Below, one piece after another: positions 9,146 to 20,700 of a DNA stretch of 64,000 bases. Both the position numbers and the translations under genes were made by a program. The notes under the pieces were generated by a model. The model ran no database searches and was not told where the DNA came from. It worked only from the letters and a program-made list of their open reading frames with translations. Each line of letters begins with the position of its first letter. Position 1 is the stretch's first letter. This DNA comes from Phyllobacterium lublinensis (GTDB lineage: Bacteria; Pseudomonadota; Alphaproteobacteria; Rhizobiales; Rhizobiaceae), in contig NZ_JAIUDQ010000012.1 of assembly GCF_020164435.1 (NCBI RefSeq), forward strand, positions 86,995 to 150,994, in the 5' to 3' direction.

Positions 9146-10604
9146 GACTTTATTCATGTCCATGCATGCAAGCCAGCTTTCTGTCTTTCCAGCCTTTTTC
9201 CGCGTGCGGAACGAAGTGCTTGTCGTCGTTGGCAATGGCGAGGAAGCGCTCAACAAGGTCAGGCTTCTGGCACAGACGAACGCCAATATTCGCGTGATCG
9301 CACCCGACACCGAACAGGAATTGGCGGACTTTCTCCAAACGGGTCCTTACCATCACATCGCAGAAGAATTTGCTCCCAAGCATCTGACCGGCGCAAAACT
9401 GGTCTTCGTCGCCACCGGTGACGAAGACCAGGATGGTATGATCGCGGCTGAAGCGCGCCGTCAGGGTGTGCCCGTCAACGTCGTGGATCGGCCCGACCTT
9501 TGCGACTTCTTCACGCCCGCCATCGTCAACCGTGCACCGCTTGCCATCGCCATCGGTTCTGAGGGCACCGGCCCGGTGCTCACCCAAATGATCCGCGCGC
9601 GTATCGATGCAGCATTCTCGCCGCGCCTTGGTGATCTGGCGCGCCTGGCCAATGCTTACCGGCCGGTCGTCGAAAAACTGGTCAAGAAAGGCCTTCCGCG
9701 CCGCCTGTTCTGGCGTTCGTTTTTCGCAGGGGACGTCGCCAGTCACGTCAACAACAATGATCTGACCGGTGCACACCGGGCCGCAGCCGATCTTCTGGAA
9801 AACCAGGATGAGCCAAAGGGATATGTCTGGCTGGTGGGTGCGGGACCTGGAGCAGAAGATCTTTTGACGTTGCGCGCGCACCGCGTGCTCATGGAAGCTG
9901 ACGTCATTGTCTACGACGCACTGGTACCGGAGGCGGTTGTTGCCATGGGCCGCCGCGACGCGACGCGGCTTTCCGTCGGCAAGCGCAAGGGCTGCCACTC
10001 CAAGAGCCAGGACGAGATCAACGATCTGCTGGTTTCGCTCGGCCGTGAAGGCAAGCGCGTTGTGCGCCTCAAGTCGGGCGATCCTTTGGTCTATGGCCGC
10101 GCTGGTGAGGAAATGGCCGCCTTGCGTGACGCCGGTATCGCCTTCGAAATCGTCCCCGGCATCACGTCGGCCTTCGCAGCCGCCGCCGATATGCAATTGC
10201 CGCTGACCCTGCGTGGTGTCGCATCCTCTCTCGTGTTCACAACCGGTCACGACATGGCGGGTGAAGTACTGCCGGATTGGGCGCGCCTTGCCATCTCCGG
10301 CGCGACGATCGCCGTCTATATGGGCCGCAGCGTCGCCGCCTCCGTTGCGGAGCGGCTGATGCAGGCAGGCCTTCATGCCGACACGGGTGTTGCAGTCATC
10401 GAAAATGCCGGTCGTCCGGAGCGGCGCATGTTCCATGGCACGCTCAACGATCTGCCGGCGCTTGAACAGCGCAGCGACCTTGATGGCCCCGTCATGGTGG
10501 TCATTGGCGATGCTGTGGCGGGAGCTGCTATCGACAAGGCCGAGCCCCTGGCTGCCCGGAACAAGAATCTGGTGCTGCGTCACCTTGAAACCAATGCTGC
10601 CTGA
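9144..10604 (+). CDS. cysG: Siroheme synthase CysG
   Basis: Makes siroheme for sulphite reductase. The N-terminal part (about 1-210) is precorrin-2 dehydrogenase/sirohydrochlorin ferrochelatase with the NAD-binding VVVGNGEEALNKVRLL; the C-terminal part (about 225-470) is uroporphyrinogen-III methyltransferase with VGAGPGAEDLLTLRA, VRLKSGDPLVYGRAGEE and VPGITSAFAAAA. At 486 residues it is full length. In-frame ATGs at 9144, 9156 and 9162 all leave the domains intact, so the start is uncertain. It is first in an operon with cysI and cysH, which fits its job of feeding siroheme to the reductase. Confidence 0.93.
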   Translation: MTLFMSMHASQLSVFPAFFRVRNEVLVVVGNGEEALNKVRLLAQTNANIRVIAPDTEQELADFLQTGPYHHIAEEFAPKHLTGAKLVFVATGDEDQDGMIAAEARRQGVPVNVVDRPDLCDFFTPAIVNRAPLAIAIGSEGTGPVLTQMIRARIDAAFSPRLGDLARLANAYRPVVEKLVKKGLPRRLFWRSFFAGDVASHVNNNDLTGAHRAAADLLENQDEPKGYVWLVGAGPGAEDLLTLRAHRVLMEADVIVYDALVPEAVVAMGRRDATRLSVGKRKGCHSKSQDEINDLLVSLGREGKRVVRLKSGDPLVYGRAGEEMAALRDAGIAFEIVPGITSAFAAAADMQLPLTLRGVASSLVFTTGHDMAGEVLPDWARLAISGATIAVYMGRSVAASVAERLMQAGLHADTGVAVIENAGRPERRMFHGTLNDLPALEQRSDLDGPVMVVIGDAVAGAAIDKAEPLAARNKNLVLRHLETNAA

Positions 10605-10622
10605 ACGCGAAGGATCACGATC

Positions 10623-10937
10623 ATGAGTGTCAAAGTTCTTACCGCAAACCGCCTGACCGATGGTGAAGCCGTATGGCTGGGCGCCAATGGCGAGTGGCTG
10701 GAACATATCGATGGTGCGCTGATCGCTCGCCATGCGGAAGCTGTGACTGCGCTCGAGGAGGCGGGCAAGGCCGCAATCAAGTCCAACCTCGTGATCGATG
10801 TCAATGTGATCGACGTTGAAGAGCGTGGCACCGATCTCTACCCGCTGCGCCTGCGCGAACGCATCCGCCAGCTTGGGCCAACCATCCGTCTTGATCTCGG
10901 CAAGCAGGCTGAAAAGCCCAAAGCAACCGCCGCTTAA
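10623..10937 (+). CDS. DUF2849 protein of sulphur-assimilation operon
   Basis: A 104-residue soluble protein beginning SVKVLTANRLTDGEAVWLGANGEW. This corresponds to DUF2849, a small family that, as I recall, is found almost only in alphaproteobacteria between cysG and cysI. No catalytic motif is visible. It starts 18 bp after cysG behind a GGATCACGATC stretch and ends 18 bp before cysI. The fixed position suggests an accessory role for the sulphite reductase, perhaps in cofactor loading or electron delivery, but this is inference from context only. Confidence 0.85.
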   Translation: MSVKVLTANRLTDGEAVWLGANGEWLEHIDGALIARHAEAVTALEEAGKAAIKSNLVIDVNVIDVEERGTDLYPLRLRERIRQLGPTIRLDLGKQAEKPKATAA

Positions 10938-10955
10938 TATTCAAAGGCTCGCAGA

Positions 10956-12615
<1,660 letters not shown>

Positions 12616-12626
<11 letters not shown>

Positions 12627-13367
12627 GTTCAACGAGAAAACCGTAGCGGATGAAGCGCGCGCGCTCCAGGCCCGCTACGGCAACCTCGAACCATCGGATA
12701 TTATCGAGCTTGCGATCGATCACCTCTTCAACGAGGAAATCGCCGTTGTTTCTTCTTTCGGGGCAGAATCCTCGGTTTTGCTGCACATGATCGCCGGGAT
12801 TGACCGCGCAACACCGGTACTGTTCCTTGAGACAGGCAAGCACTTCCCGGCAACCCTGCGCTATCGCGATCAGCTTGTCGGCGATCTGGGGCTGACGGAC
12901 GTTCACGATATTCATCCGCTCAAGCAGAGCCTGAGGGATGAGGATCCGTTCGGCGCCCTGTCGATGACGAACAAGGACCGTTGCTGCTACATCCGCAAAG
13001 TAGAGCCAATGGCGCGTGCGGTTGCGCCCTACCGGGCATGGATGACTGGCCGCAAGCAGTTCCAGGCATCCACGCGTACGGCGCTGCCGGTTTTTGAAGC
13101 GGTGGGTTCGCGTGTCCGCATCAATCCGCTCGCTCGTTGGACCTCGGCCGACCTGAAGGACTATATGCGCGCGCATGAACTGCCGCCGCATCCGCTGGTC
13201 GCCGAAGGTTACCGGTCAATCGGCTGCATGCCCTGCACGCAGCCGGTCAAGGAGGGCGAGGATGACCGCTCCGGCCGCTGGGCCGGTACGGACAAGACCG
13301 AATGCGGCATCCACCTGACCGGCCTCACCGACGAACTGAGCAATATTTCTCTGACGGATTCGAGTTT

Positions 13368-13371
<4 letters not shown>
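12616..13371 (+). CDS. cysH: APS/PAPS reductase CysH
   Basis: Reduces adenylylated sulphate to sulphite. The paired cysteines C123-C124 (KDRCCYIRKVEP) and C204-x2-C207 (IGCMPC) are the four ligands of the [4Fe-4S] cluster typical of APS-reducing enzymes, so APS rather than PAPS is the likely substrate. The ECGIH active-site motif (C230) is near the C-terminus. The 251-residue gene starts 11 bp before the cysI stop and ends in an ATGA overlap with the next gene, so the three are tightly coupled. The shift to APS means no cysC would be needed here. Confidence 0.93.
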
Positions 13372-14971
<1,600 letters not shown>

Positions 14972-14982
14972 GCAAGATTCGG

Positions 14983-15330
14983 ATGAGTTCAGAAGCCCTC
15001 TATATCCACGTCACCGATCAACACGGCAAGCGCCATACACTGGAAGCCCTAGAGGGCTTCAGGGTCATGGAGGTCATTCGCGATTGGGGGCTCGACATCA
15101 AAGCGGAGTGCGGTGGCGCCTGTGCCTGCGGCACCTGCCATGTCTATGTCGATCAGGATTGGACGGAACGGCTTTACGAGCCTCAGGACGAGGAGATCGA
15201 TCAGCTCGACGTGACCTTCCACGTCGAGGACAATTCTCGGCTTTCCTGTCAGCTGATCATGTCCCAGGAGCTCAACGGTCTGGAAATAACGCTGGCTCCC
15301 GACACACAGCGCGATAGCGTGGCCGCCTGA
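14983..15330 (+). CDS. [2Fe-2S] ferredoxin
   Basis: A 115-residue adrenodoxin/putidaredoxin-type ferredoxin. The cluster ligands are C43-x5-C49-x2-C52 (ECGGACACGTCHV) with the fourth at C89 (RLSCQLI). It begins 12 bp after the ferredoxin-NADP reductase, and the pair most likely forms an electron chain. In many alphaproteobacteria a similar ferredoxin (FdxB) serves Fe-S cluster assembly, but here the setting points to sulphite reduction. The start at 14983 gives a normal N-terminus; upstream frame sequence is inside the reductase gene. Confidence 0.92.
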   Translation: MSSEALYIHVTDQHGKRHTLEALEGFRVMEVIRDWGLDIKAECGGACACGTCHVYVDQDWTERLYEPQDEEIDQLDVTFHVEDNSRLSCQLIMSQELNGLEITLAPDTQRDSVAA

Positions 15331-15368
15331 TCCTCCGCAGCAGAGTCGGCGGCGATGCCGGAATTTGC

Positions 15369-15932
15369 CTAGACAACCACGACGCGGGCGCCGATCGGCA
15401 CCCGAGAGTAAAGGTCGACGACGTGCTCGTTGACCATGCGGATGCACCCGTTTGATACGGCGCGCCCGATCGTCCATGGCTCGTTCGTGCCATGGATTCG
15501 ATAATAGGTGTCGCGGCCGTTCCGATAGAGATAAAGCGCTCGTGCGCCCAGCGGGTTGCCGGCCCCGCCAGCGACTCCATCGGCATATCGGGCATATTTT
15601 TCCGGTTGGCGGCGTATCATGTTCCTGGTTGGCATCCAGCGCGGCCATTTCTCCTTGCGGCCTATCTTGGCGGCGCCATGAAAGGCGCGGCCGGCCCGGC
15701 CCACGCCAACCCCGTAGCGTCGCGCTGTGAACGCGTCCTCGACGAGGTAGAGAAAGCGGTCGCGTGGATCGATGATTACCGTTCCCGGGGCGTAGGTTGA
15801 ATCGAAGGGGACATATTGCGGCTGGTATGCCGGATTGATGACGAAAACCTTCTTCCTGGTCTTCGCCAGCGCGGCTTGCGGCGTCAGCACAGCCGCCAGT
15901 AGACCCGTCAGTACAGAACGCCGTGTCAGCAT
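15369..15932 (-). CDS. L,D-transpeptidase (YkuD domain), exported
   Basis: A 187-residue enzyme of peptidoglycan (3-3 cross-links or lipoprotein attachment). It starts with a twin-arginine-like signal (LTRRSVLTGLLAAVL, then AALA), followed by the ErfK/YbiS/YcfS/YnhG domain with H147 (IHGTNEP) and catalytic C163 in SNGCIRM. Such proteins act in the periplasm. It is monocistronic and convergent with the ferredoxin gene (38 bp between stops). The Arg pair followed by a short hydrophobic core is typical of Hyphomicrobiales YkuD proteins. Confidence 0.92.
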   Translation of the reverse strand: MLTRRSVLTGLLAAVLTPQAALAKTRKKVFVINPAYQPQYVPFDSTYAPGTVIIDPRDRFLYLVEDAFTARRYGVGVGRAGRAFHGAAKIGRKEKWPRWMPTRNMIRRQPEKYARYADGVAGGAGNPLGARALYLYRNGRDTYYRIHGTNEPWTIGRAVSNGCIRMVNEHVVDLYSRVPIGARVVVV

Positions 15933-16103
15933 AGCAAACCCCCAAGTTTCCAGCTGTCCGTCAAACGGACACTACTCTCATGGGGAAGTTTTGTCTGGGA
16001 TTTGCTGATTGATGGTTTACGCCGGCTCAACTTTTCGTGATTAAACAACAGGATAGGCCCGGCATAAGCCCACGCCGGACCGTTCCTGTCGGGCTCAGCG
16101 ATC

Positions 16104-17042
16104 TTAAGGCAATCGGCCTATGCGCTCGATCAGAAGGTCGAAGAAGGCCTCGTCGTCCACGTCGCGAATATAGAATGCGTTCTTGGGGCGATGCGTGACA
16201 CCCCACCAGTCGGCAACGGTCATGCCCAGCGTCAACTCGTTCGACGTCTCGATTGTCACGTTGCACAGTCTGCCGCCATAGAGCTCCGGCCTCAGCAAGT
16301 AGGCAATGACGTTAGGATCGTGCAACGGGCCGCCGTCGCTGCCGTACTTCTCCTCGTCGAAGCGTTCGAAGAATTCCAGAAGCGCAACCGACGCATCGCC
16401 CGATTTCGTGCCCATGGCCCGAAAACGGTCAAGACGCCTGGCGGTCGTCAACACCTTGTGGGTCACGTCGAGCGGGAGGATGGTTACCGGTGCCCCCGAT
16501 TGCATGACAAGCTGGGCAGCATGCGGGTCGACATAGATGTTGAATTCGGCGGTTGGCGTAATGTTGCCGCCTTCGAAGAACCCGCCGCCCATCAGCACGA
16601 TCTCGCGAATACGCGGCACGAGTTCGGGGGCGCGGATCAGGACTTGGGCAATATTGGTGAGGGGACCCAGCGCGCACAGCGTGACGCTTCCCGCCTCTTC
16701 CCGGCGCAGCGTTTCGATGATGAAATCGACTGCGTGCTGCTTCTGTAGCGGCATCGACGGCTCCGGCAGGTCCGGACCATCGAGGCCAGTCTTGCCGTGG
16801 ACGTGTTCCGCGGTGACCAGAAGGCGCATCAAGGGTCGGTCGGCACCCGCGAAAACCTTCGAGTCGGCGCGGCCTGCCAGCTCGCAGATCTTCCTGGCAT
16901 TCAGCTCGGTCAAGGCTAGCGGCACATTGCCGGCAACGGCGGTAATACCGAGAACATCCAGTTCCGGACTGGCAAAGGCCAGAAGGATAGCCAGGGCATC
17001 GTCCTGGCCCGGATCTGTGTCGATAATAATTTTACGCGTCAT
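16104..17042 (-). CDS. Inosine/uridine-preferring nucleoside hydrolase
   Basis: Cleaves the N-glycosidic bond of purine or pyrimidine ribonucleosides. The N-terminal DTDPGQDDA motif at 8-16 holds the calcium-binding and catalytic aspartates (D10, D14, D15); NIYVDPHAAQ and LHDPNVIAYLL carry the remaining conserved residues. The length of 312 residues is standard. It stands alone with 171 bp to the L,D-transpeptidase and is divergent from the hsp20 gene. The base preference cannot be told from sequence. It could feed nucleobases to the pyrimidine pathway at 27-38 kb, though nothing here links them directly. Confidence 0.92.
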   Translation of the reverse strand: MTRKIIIDTDPGQDDALAILLAFASPELDVLGITAVAGNVPLALTELNARKICELAGRADSKVFAGADRPLMRLLVTAEHVHGKTGLDGPDLPEPSMPLQKQHAVDFIIETLRREEAGSVTLCALGPLTNIAQVLIRAPELVPRIREIVLMGGGFFEGGNITPTAEFNIYVDPHAAQLVMQSGAPVTILPLDVTHKVLTTARRLDRFRAMGTKSGDASVALLEFFERFDEEKYGSDGGPLHDPNVIAYLLRPELYGGRLCNVTIETSNELTLGMTVADWWGVTHRPKNAFYIRDVDDEAFFDLLIERIGRLP

Positions 17043-17072
17043 GTCTTCTTTCTCAGGCCTGCATCAGGCGCT

Positions 17073-17103
17073 CTCTTGAACTCTGAGGTTTGATCGACCA
17101 TAT
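17073..17103 (+). promoter_or_regulatory. RpoH promoter of hsp20
   Basis: CTCTTGAA (17073-17080) matches the RpoH -35 consensus CNCTTGAA exactly; after a 17-nt spacer CCATAT (17098-17103) matches the -10 consensus CCANAT exactly. The predicted transcription start is near 17110, giving a 5' leader of about 77 nt that holds a ROSE-like hairpin. Confidence 0.85.
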
Positions 17104-17160
17104 CAAGGTGCAGAAGTGGAATGCCATCATTGATCGGACGGATCGCGGGTTTCGCTTTTA

Positions 17161-17189
17161 GGTCGCTTTACTCAAGGACTGCACAGATG
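17161..17189 (+). promoter_or_regulatory. ROSE-like RNA thermometer hairpin at hsp20 start
   Basis: The Shine-Dalgarno AGGA (17175-17178) can pair with UCGCU (17163-17167): U-A, C-G, a bulged G, C-G, U-A, with a 7-nt loop and two more pairs (G-C, G-U) below. The UYGCU/AGGA pairing with one unpaired G is the signature of the last hairpin of ROSE elements, which mask the ribosome site of small heat-shock genes in rhizobia until temperature rises. Upstream leader folds were not computed. Confidence 0.6.
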
Positions 17190-17609
17190 ACACGAATGAC
17201 ACCATTTTCAAGCCCCTTGCTGCTTGGTTTCGACACGATGGAAAAGACGCTGGAGCGCATTGCGAAATCCGGCGATGGCTATCCGCCTTACAATATCGAA
17301 CGCATTCGCGGCGATAATGGCTGCGAAAAACTTCGGATTACCCTCGCGGTGGCTGGCTTTGGCAATGACGACCTTGAGGTCACCACCGAAGACAACCAGT
17401 TAATCATTCGCGGCCGGCAGGCCGATGAAGAGTCACGCGAATATCTGCACCGTGGCATTGCTGCACGACAGTTCCAGCGCATATTCGTCCTTGCCGATGG
17501 AATGCGCGTCAGCGCCGCCACCTTGAAGAATGGGCTTTTGTCGATCGATCTTGATCGGCCGGAACCCGAACGATTGGTCAAGCGCATCAATATTGCGGTA
17601 CAGGACTGA
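17187..17609 (+). CDS. Small heat-shock protein (Hsp20/alpha-crystallin)
   Basis: A 140-residue ATP-independent holdase that binds unfolding proteins. The alpha-crystallin domain spans about 35-130 (NIERIRGDNGCEKLRITLAVAGF, then LIIRGRQ and the closing LKNGLLSIDLDRPEPE), preceded by a short N-terminal arm containing SSPLLLGFD, as in IbpA-type proteins. The ATG at 17187 was chosen because AGGA lies 8 nt upstream; the in-frame ATG at 17121 would lie upstream of the thermometer hairpin. An exact RpoH promoter lies upstream. A DUF1150 gene follows. Confidence 0.95.
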   Translation: MTRMTPFSSPLLLGFDTMEKTLERIAKSGDGYPPYNIERIRGDNGCEKLRITLAVAGFGNDDLEVTTEDNQLIIRGRQADEESREYLHRGIAARQFQRIFVLADGMRVSAATLKNGLLSIDLDRPEPERLVKRINIAVQD

Positions 17610-17665
17610 TCGTAGCTCTAACAGGACAGGGCCCAGGAAGGGACTGTCCGAATATGGAGGCTGAC

Positions 17666-17923
17666 ATGCAAAACTCTGTTCACAAGAATCTTTTGAGCGA
17701 AATTGAATTCGCGCGTCTCGGCGCCGGACAGGTAGCCTATATGCGCAAGGTCAAGACCGACGATCTCGCCCATAGCTTCCCGGCGCTTCCGCCGATGACC
17801 CCCGGTATCGAACTCTGGGCACTCTTTGCTGCCAATGGCGACCCGATCGTGCTCTCCGATGAGCGCGACAATGTCCTGGTCGGCGCACAGGAACATGAAC
17901 TGCGCACCGTGATGCTGCAGTAG
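17666..17923 (+). CDS. DUF1150 protein, partner of Hsp20
   Basis: An 85-residue protein of DUF1150, a short family that in alphaproteobacteria typically follows an hsp20 gene. Recognisable segments are LGAGQVAYMRKVKTDD and PGIELWALFAANGDPIVLSDERD. The start at 17666 follows GGAGG (17656-17660) with 5-nt spacing; the in-frame ATG at 17654 has no such site. Function is unknown. The conserved pairing and shared transcript suggest a role in the heat response or in Hsp20 regulation, which is inference. Confidence 0.88.
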   Translation: MQNSVHKNLLSEIEFARLGAGQVAYMRKVKTDDLAHSFPALPPMTPGIELWALFAANGDPIVLSDERDNVLVGAQEHELRTVMLQ

Positions 17924-17942
17924 GACAAAACCAACGCGTGGT

Positions 17943-19250
17943 TCAGACCTTGACGGCCTGCTCCACGCGATCCTCTGCGCCGAACAGTTGCAGGTAGCGC
18001 TTGATCTCCGCTGGATCGCCGGTGGCTTTCTTCGGGTTGTCGGATAGCTTGATCGCCGGGCGGCCATTCGCCTCGCTCACCTTGCAGACCAGTGATATCG
18101 CGTTGAGCTGGTCATTGTAGCGCGGCGCGCAATCCTCGAAATCATTGGTAAGGTTGGTTCCCCAACCAAAACTCATGCGCACCCTGCCACTGAAGTGGTG
18201 GTAGGTTTCCTCGATGGTGTCGACGTCAAGCCCGTCGGAAAACACCAGTAGCTTTTGACGCGGGTCCTTGCCCTTCGAGCGCCACCAGTCGATGATTTTT
18301 TCGCCGCCTTCGATCGGCGGCGCGCTGTCCGGCCGGAAGCCTGTCCAGTCGGCTACCCAGTCGGGCGCATCGCGCAGAAATGCTGCGGTGCCGAACGCAT
18401 CGGGCAGGACAATCAACAGGTTGCCGCCATAATAGCGGTTCCAGTCCTGCAATACCTTATAGGGGGATTTCAGCAGTTCCTCCCTGGTCGTGCTCAATGC
18501 TGCGAGAACCATCGGCAATTCGTGCGCATTGGTCCCGAGTGCTTCCAGATCGTTGTCCATCGCCATGAGCACATTGCTTGTGCCGGTGAACGCTTCACCA
18601 ATGCCTTCCTTCAACGCTTCCACGCACCAGCGCTGCCAGAGAAATGAATGGCGGCGGCGCGTACCGAAGTCGGAAATCCTGATATCGGGGAGGGTGCGCA
18701 GCCGTTCGACCTTCGACCACATCTTGGCCTTGGCGCGCGCATAAAGCACGTCGAGCTCAAAGCGCCCCATCTTTTTCATAGCCGCGCGCGAGCGCAACTC
18801 ATTGATGATCGTCAGCGCCGGAATCTCCCACAGGGTGGTGTACATCCACGGCCCGTAAAAATTGAGTTCGTACTGCCCGTCGCGTCTCGTCAGCTCATAA
18901 TCAGGCAACTGGAAGTTCGAGAGCCATTCGAGGAAGTCCGGTTCGAAGATCTGCCGCTTGCCGTAGAAGGTATTACCGCCGAGCCAGATCATCTCCTTCT
19001 TGGAGAAGCGGATCGTGCGGGCGTGATCAAGCTGTTCCCTGAGCTCCTGCTCGTCGATTTCCTCGGCAAGTCTTACCCTGGTTGTGCGGTTGATCAGCGT
19101 AAACGTGGCGTCCACCTTCGGATAGACGCCCCAGATCATCTGCAGCATCAGCAGCTTGTAGAAGTCCGTATCGAGCAGGCTGCGGACAATGGGGTCGAGC
19201 TTCCACGTGTGATTGAACACGCGCCGCGCTATATCGGTCTTGGTCGCCAT
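17943..19250 (-). CDS. pncB: Nicotinate phosphoribosyltransferase
   Basis: Salvages nicotinate into NAD (nicotinate + PRPP to nicotinate mononucleotide). The 435-residue sequence is a clear Pnc[18 protein letters not shown] at the start, [14 protein letters not shown] around the autophosphorylated histidine region, [28 protein letters not shown] and [14 protein letters not shown] with the phosphoribosyl pocket. I selected the ATG at 19250 behind AGGGAAG; the frame stays open 63 codons further but that part lacks family similarity. It is convergent with DUF1150 and divergent from the RND operon. Confidence 0.96.
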   Translation of the reverse strand: MATKTDIARRVFNHTWKLDPIVRSLLDTDFYKLLMLQMIWGVYPKVDATFTLINRTTRVRLAEEIDEQELREQLDHARTIRFSKKEMIWLGGNTFYGKRQIFEPDFLEWLSNFQLPDYELTRRDGQYELNFYGPWMYTTLWEIPALTIINELRSRAAMKKMGRFELDVLYARAKAKMWSKVERLRTLPDIRISDFGTRRRHSFLWQRWCVEALKEGIGEAFTGTSNVLMAMDNDLEALGTNAHELPMVLAALSTTREELLKSPYKVLQDWNRYYGGNLLIVLPDAFGTAAFLRDAPDWVADWTGFRPDSAPPIEGGEKIIDWWRSKGKDPRQKLLVFSDGLDVDTIEETYHHFSGRVRMSFGWGTNLTNDFEDCAPRYNDQLNAISLVCKVSEANGRPAIKLSDNPKKATGDPAEIKRYLQLFGAEDRVEQAVKV

Positions 19251-19523
19251 CGTCTGCTTCCCTGCGAACTGTCCGACAGCCATGTTGCACGGCATAGGCG
19301 CACCATCAAGCCGAGTCGGCCGTATCCGGCTAAATTCGCCTGCCGTGCCGTTAATGCCGTCTCCATTAAATCTTTGTAACCTCACCGAATTGTCATTAAC
19401 GGTGGCATCAAACCACCTTATCCTGACATCCACGCACATATTCGCGCTGCAATGCGCGTTGAGGTATAGTCAATGTGACGCTGGCTCTGCTTTGCATGCG
19501 GACCCGGCGTTTTGGAGTGATGT

Positions 19524-20696
19524 ATGAAGGTCTGGAAGCAACTCGCCTTGGCATTGGTGATACTGGCTGTCGCCGCAGGTGGCTGGCTGTATCTGTTTCC
19601 GGGCGGCAAGGATCTTTTGAGGAAGGTTGGCATCGACCGCAATGCAACAGCGGCGACGGAGCCCGCTGGCAGCCGTCAGGGACAGCGCCGCGGCGGACAG
19701 GCGCTGCCGCTGGTTATCGTTCGAGCGGCCGGCGAAGCCAAGATCAATGACAGGCTGACGGCGATCGGAACCGGCAAGGCCAAGAGCTCCGTTGCCGTTA
19801 CACCGTTCACCGCCGGGCGTCTCACCGACATATTGGTGACTTCCGGAACCAGGGTGAACAGCGGCGATGTGATCGCCCGGCTCGATTCGGAAGCGGAAAG
19901 TATCGTCGTCGACAAGGCCCGTGTGGCACTGAAAGATGCCCAGACAAAGCTCAGCCGCGCGGAAAGCCTGCGCCAGAGCAACACGGTATCTGCCGTTCAG
20001 CTTTCGGAAGCTGCGCTGGCGGTGGACAACGCCGCTCTCAACGTTCGGGAAGCCGAACTTGCACTGGACCGCCGCGCCATCAAGGCCCCAATCGGCGGCA
20101 TTGTCGGCATCCTGCCGATAAACGCCGGAAACTACCTGACGACCTCGACCACTGTCGCAATGATCGATGACCGATCGGATCTGCTTGTGGATTTCTGGGT
20201 GCCGGAACGGTTTGCGCCCGCCATTACCATCGACCTGCCGGCGACAGCGACCTCGATCGCGCGTCCGGGCGAAACATTCAACGGCACCATCAGTGCAATT
20301 GACAACCGCATCGATCCCGCCAGCCGCACGCTGCACGTCCAGGCCAAGATCACCAATCCGAAGGACACATTGCGGGAAGGCATGGCATTTCAGATGTCGA
20401 TCGGATTCCCCGGAGACACCTACCCAACGGTCGATCCCCTTGCTATCCAGTGGGGCACCGAGGGCGCCTATGTCTGGCGGGTTGTCGACAACAAGGCAGA
20501 ACGGGTGCCGGTGCGCATCGTTCAGCGCAATACGGCTTCGGTGCTGGTGGATGCGGCCATAGAGCCGGGTGATCAGATCGTGGCGGAAGGTGTGCAATCC
20601 GTCCGCCAGGGTGCTCTTGTCCAGATCCAGGGGCAGCCTGCGCCGGAGAACAACACGAAGGCAAGTCCTTTGGCCTCCGCAGGCGAACAGGGGTGA
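19524..20696 (+). CDS. RND efflux periplasmic adaptor (membrane fusion protein)
   Basis: A 390-residue HlyD/MFP-family protein that links an RND pump to an outer-membrane channel. It has an N-terminal membrane anchor (about 7-25), the lipoyl-like half motifs FTAGRLTDILVTSGTRVNSGDVIARLD and IKAPIGGIVG, a coiled-coil hairpin (about 125-175), and a beta-barrel domain with RTLHVQAKITNPKDTLREGMAFQM. There is no lipobox, so it is anchored by its N-terminal helix. The RND pump starts 5 bp after its stop. No outer-membrane factor is encoded nearby, so a distant TolC-like protein is presumably used. Confidence 0.92.
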   Translation: MKVWKQLALALVILAVAAGGWLYLFPGGKDLLRKVGIDRNATAATEPAGSRQGQRRGGQALPLVIVRAAGEAKINDRLTAIGTGKAKSSVAVTPFTAGRLTDILVTSGTRVNSGDVIARLDSEAESIVVDKARVALKDAQTKLSRAESLRQSNTVSAVQLSEAALAVDNAALNVREAELALDRRAIKAPIGGIVGILPINAGNYLTTSTTVAMIDDRSDLLVDFWVPERFAPAITIDLPATATSIARPGETFNGTISAIDNRIDPASRTLHVQAKITNPKDTLREGMAFQMSIGFPGDTYPTVDPLAIQWGTEGAYVWRVVDNKAERVPVRIVQRNTASVLVDAAIEPGDQIVAEGVQSVRQGALVQIQGQPAPENNTKASPLASAGEQG

Positions 20697-20700
20697 ACCG

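Noticed and set aside
9150..10733. A 527-codon open frame on the minus strand opposite cysG
   Set aside because: It mirrors the strongly supported cysG gene, has low-complexity His/Arg/Gln-rich composition and no domain; it is a codon-bias shadow.
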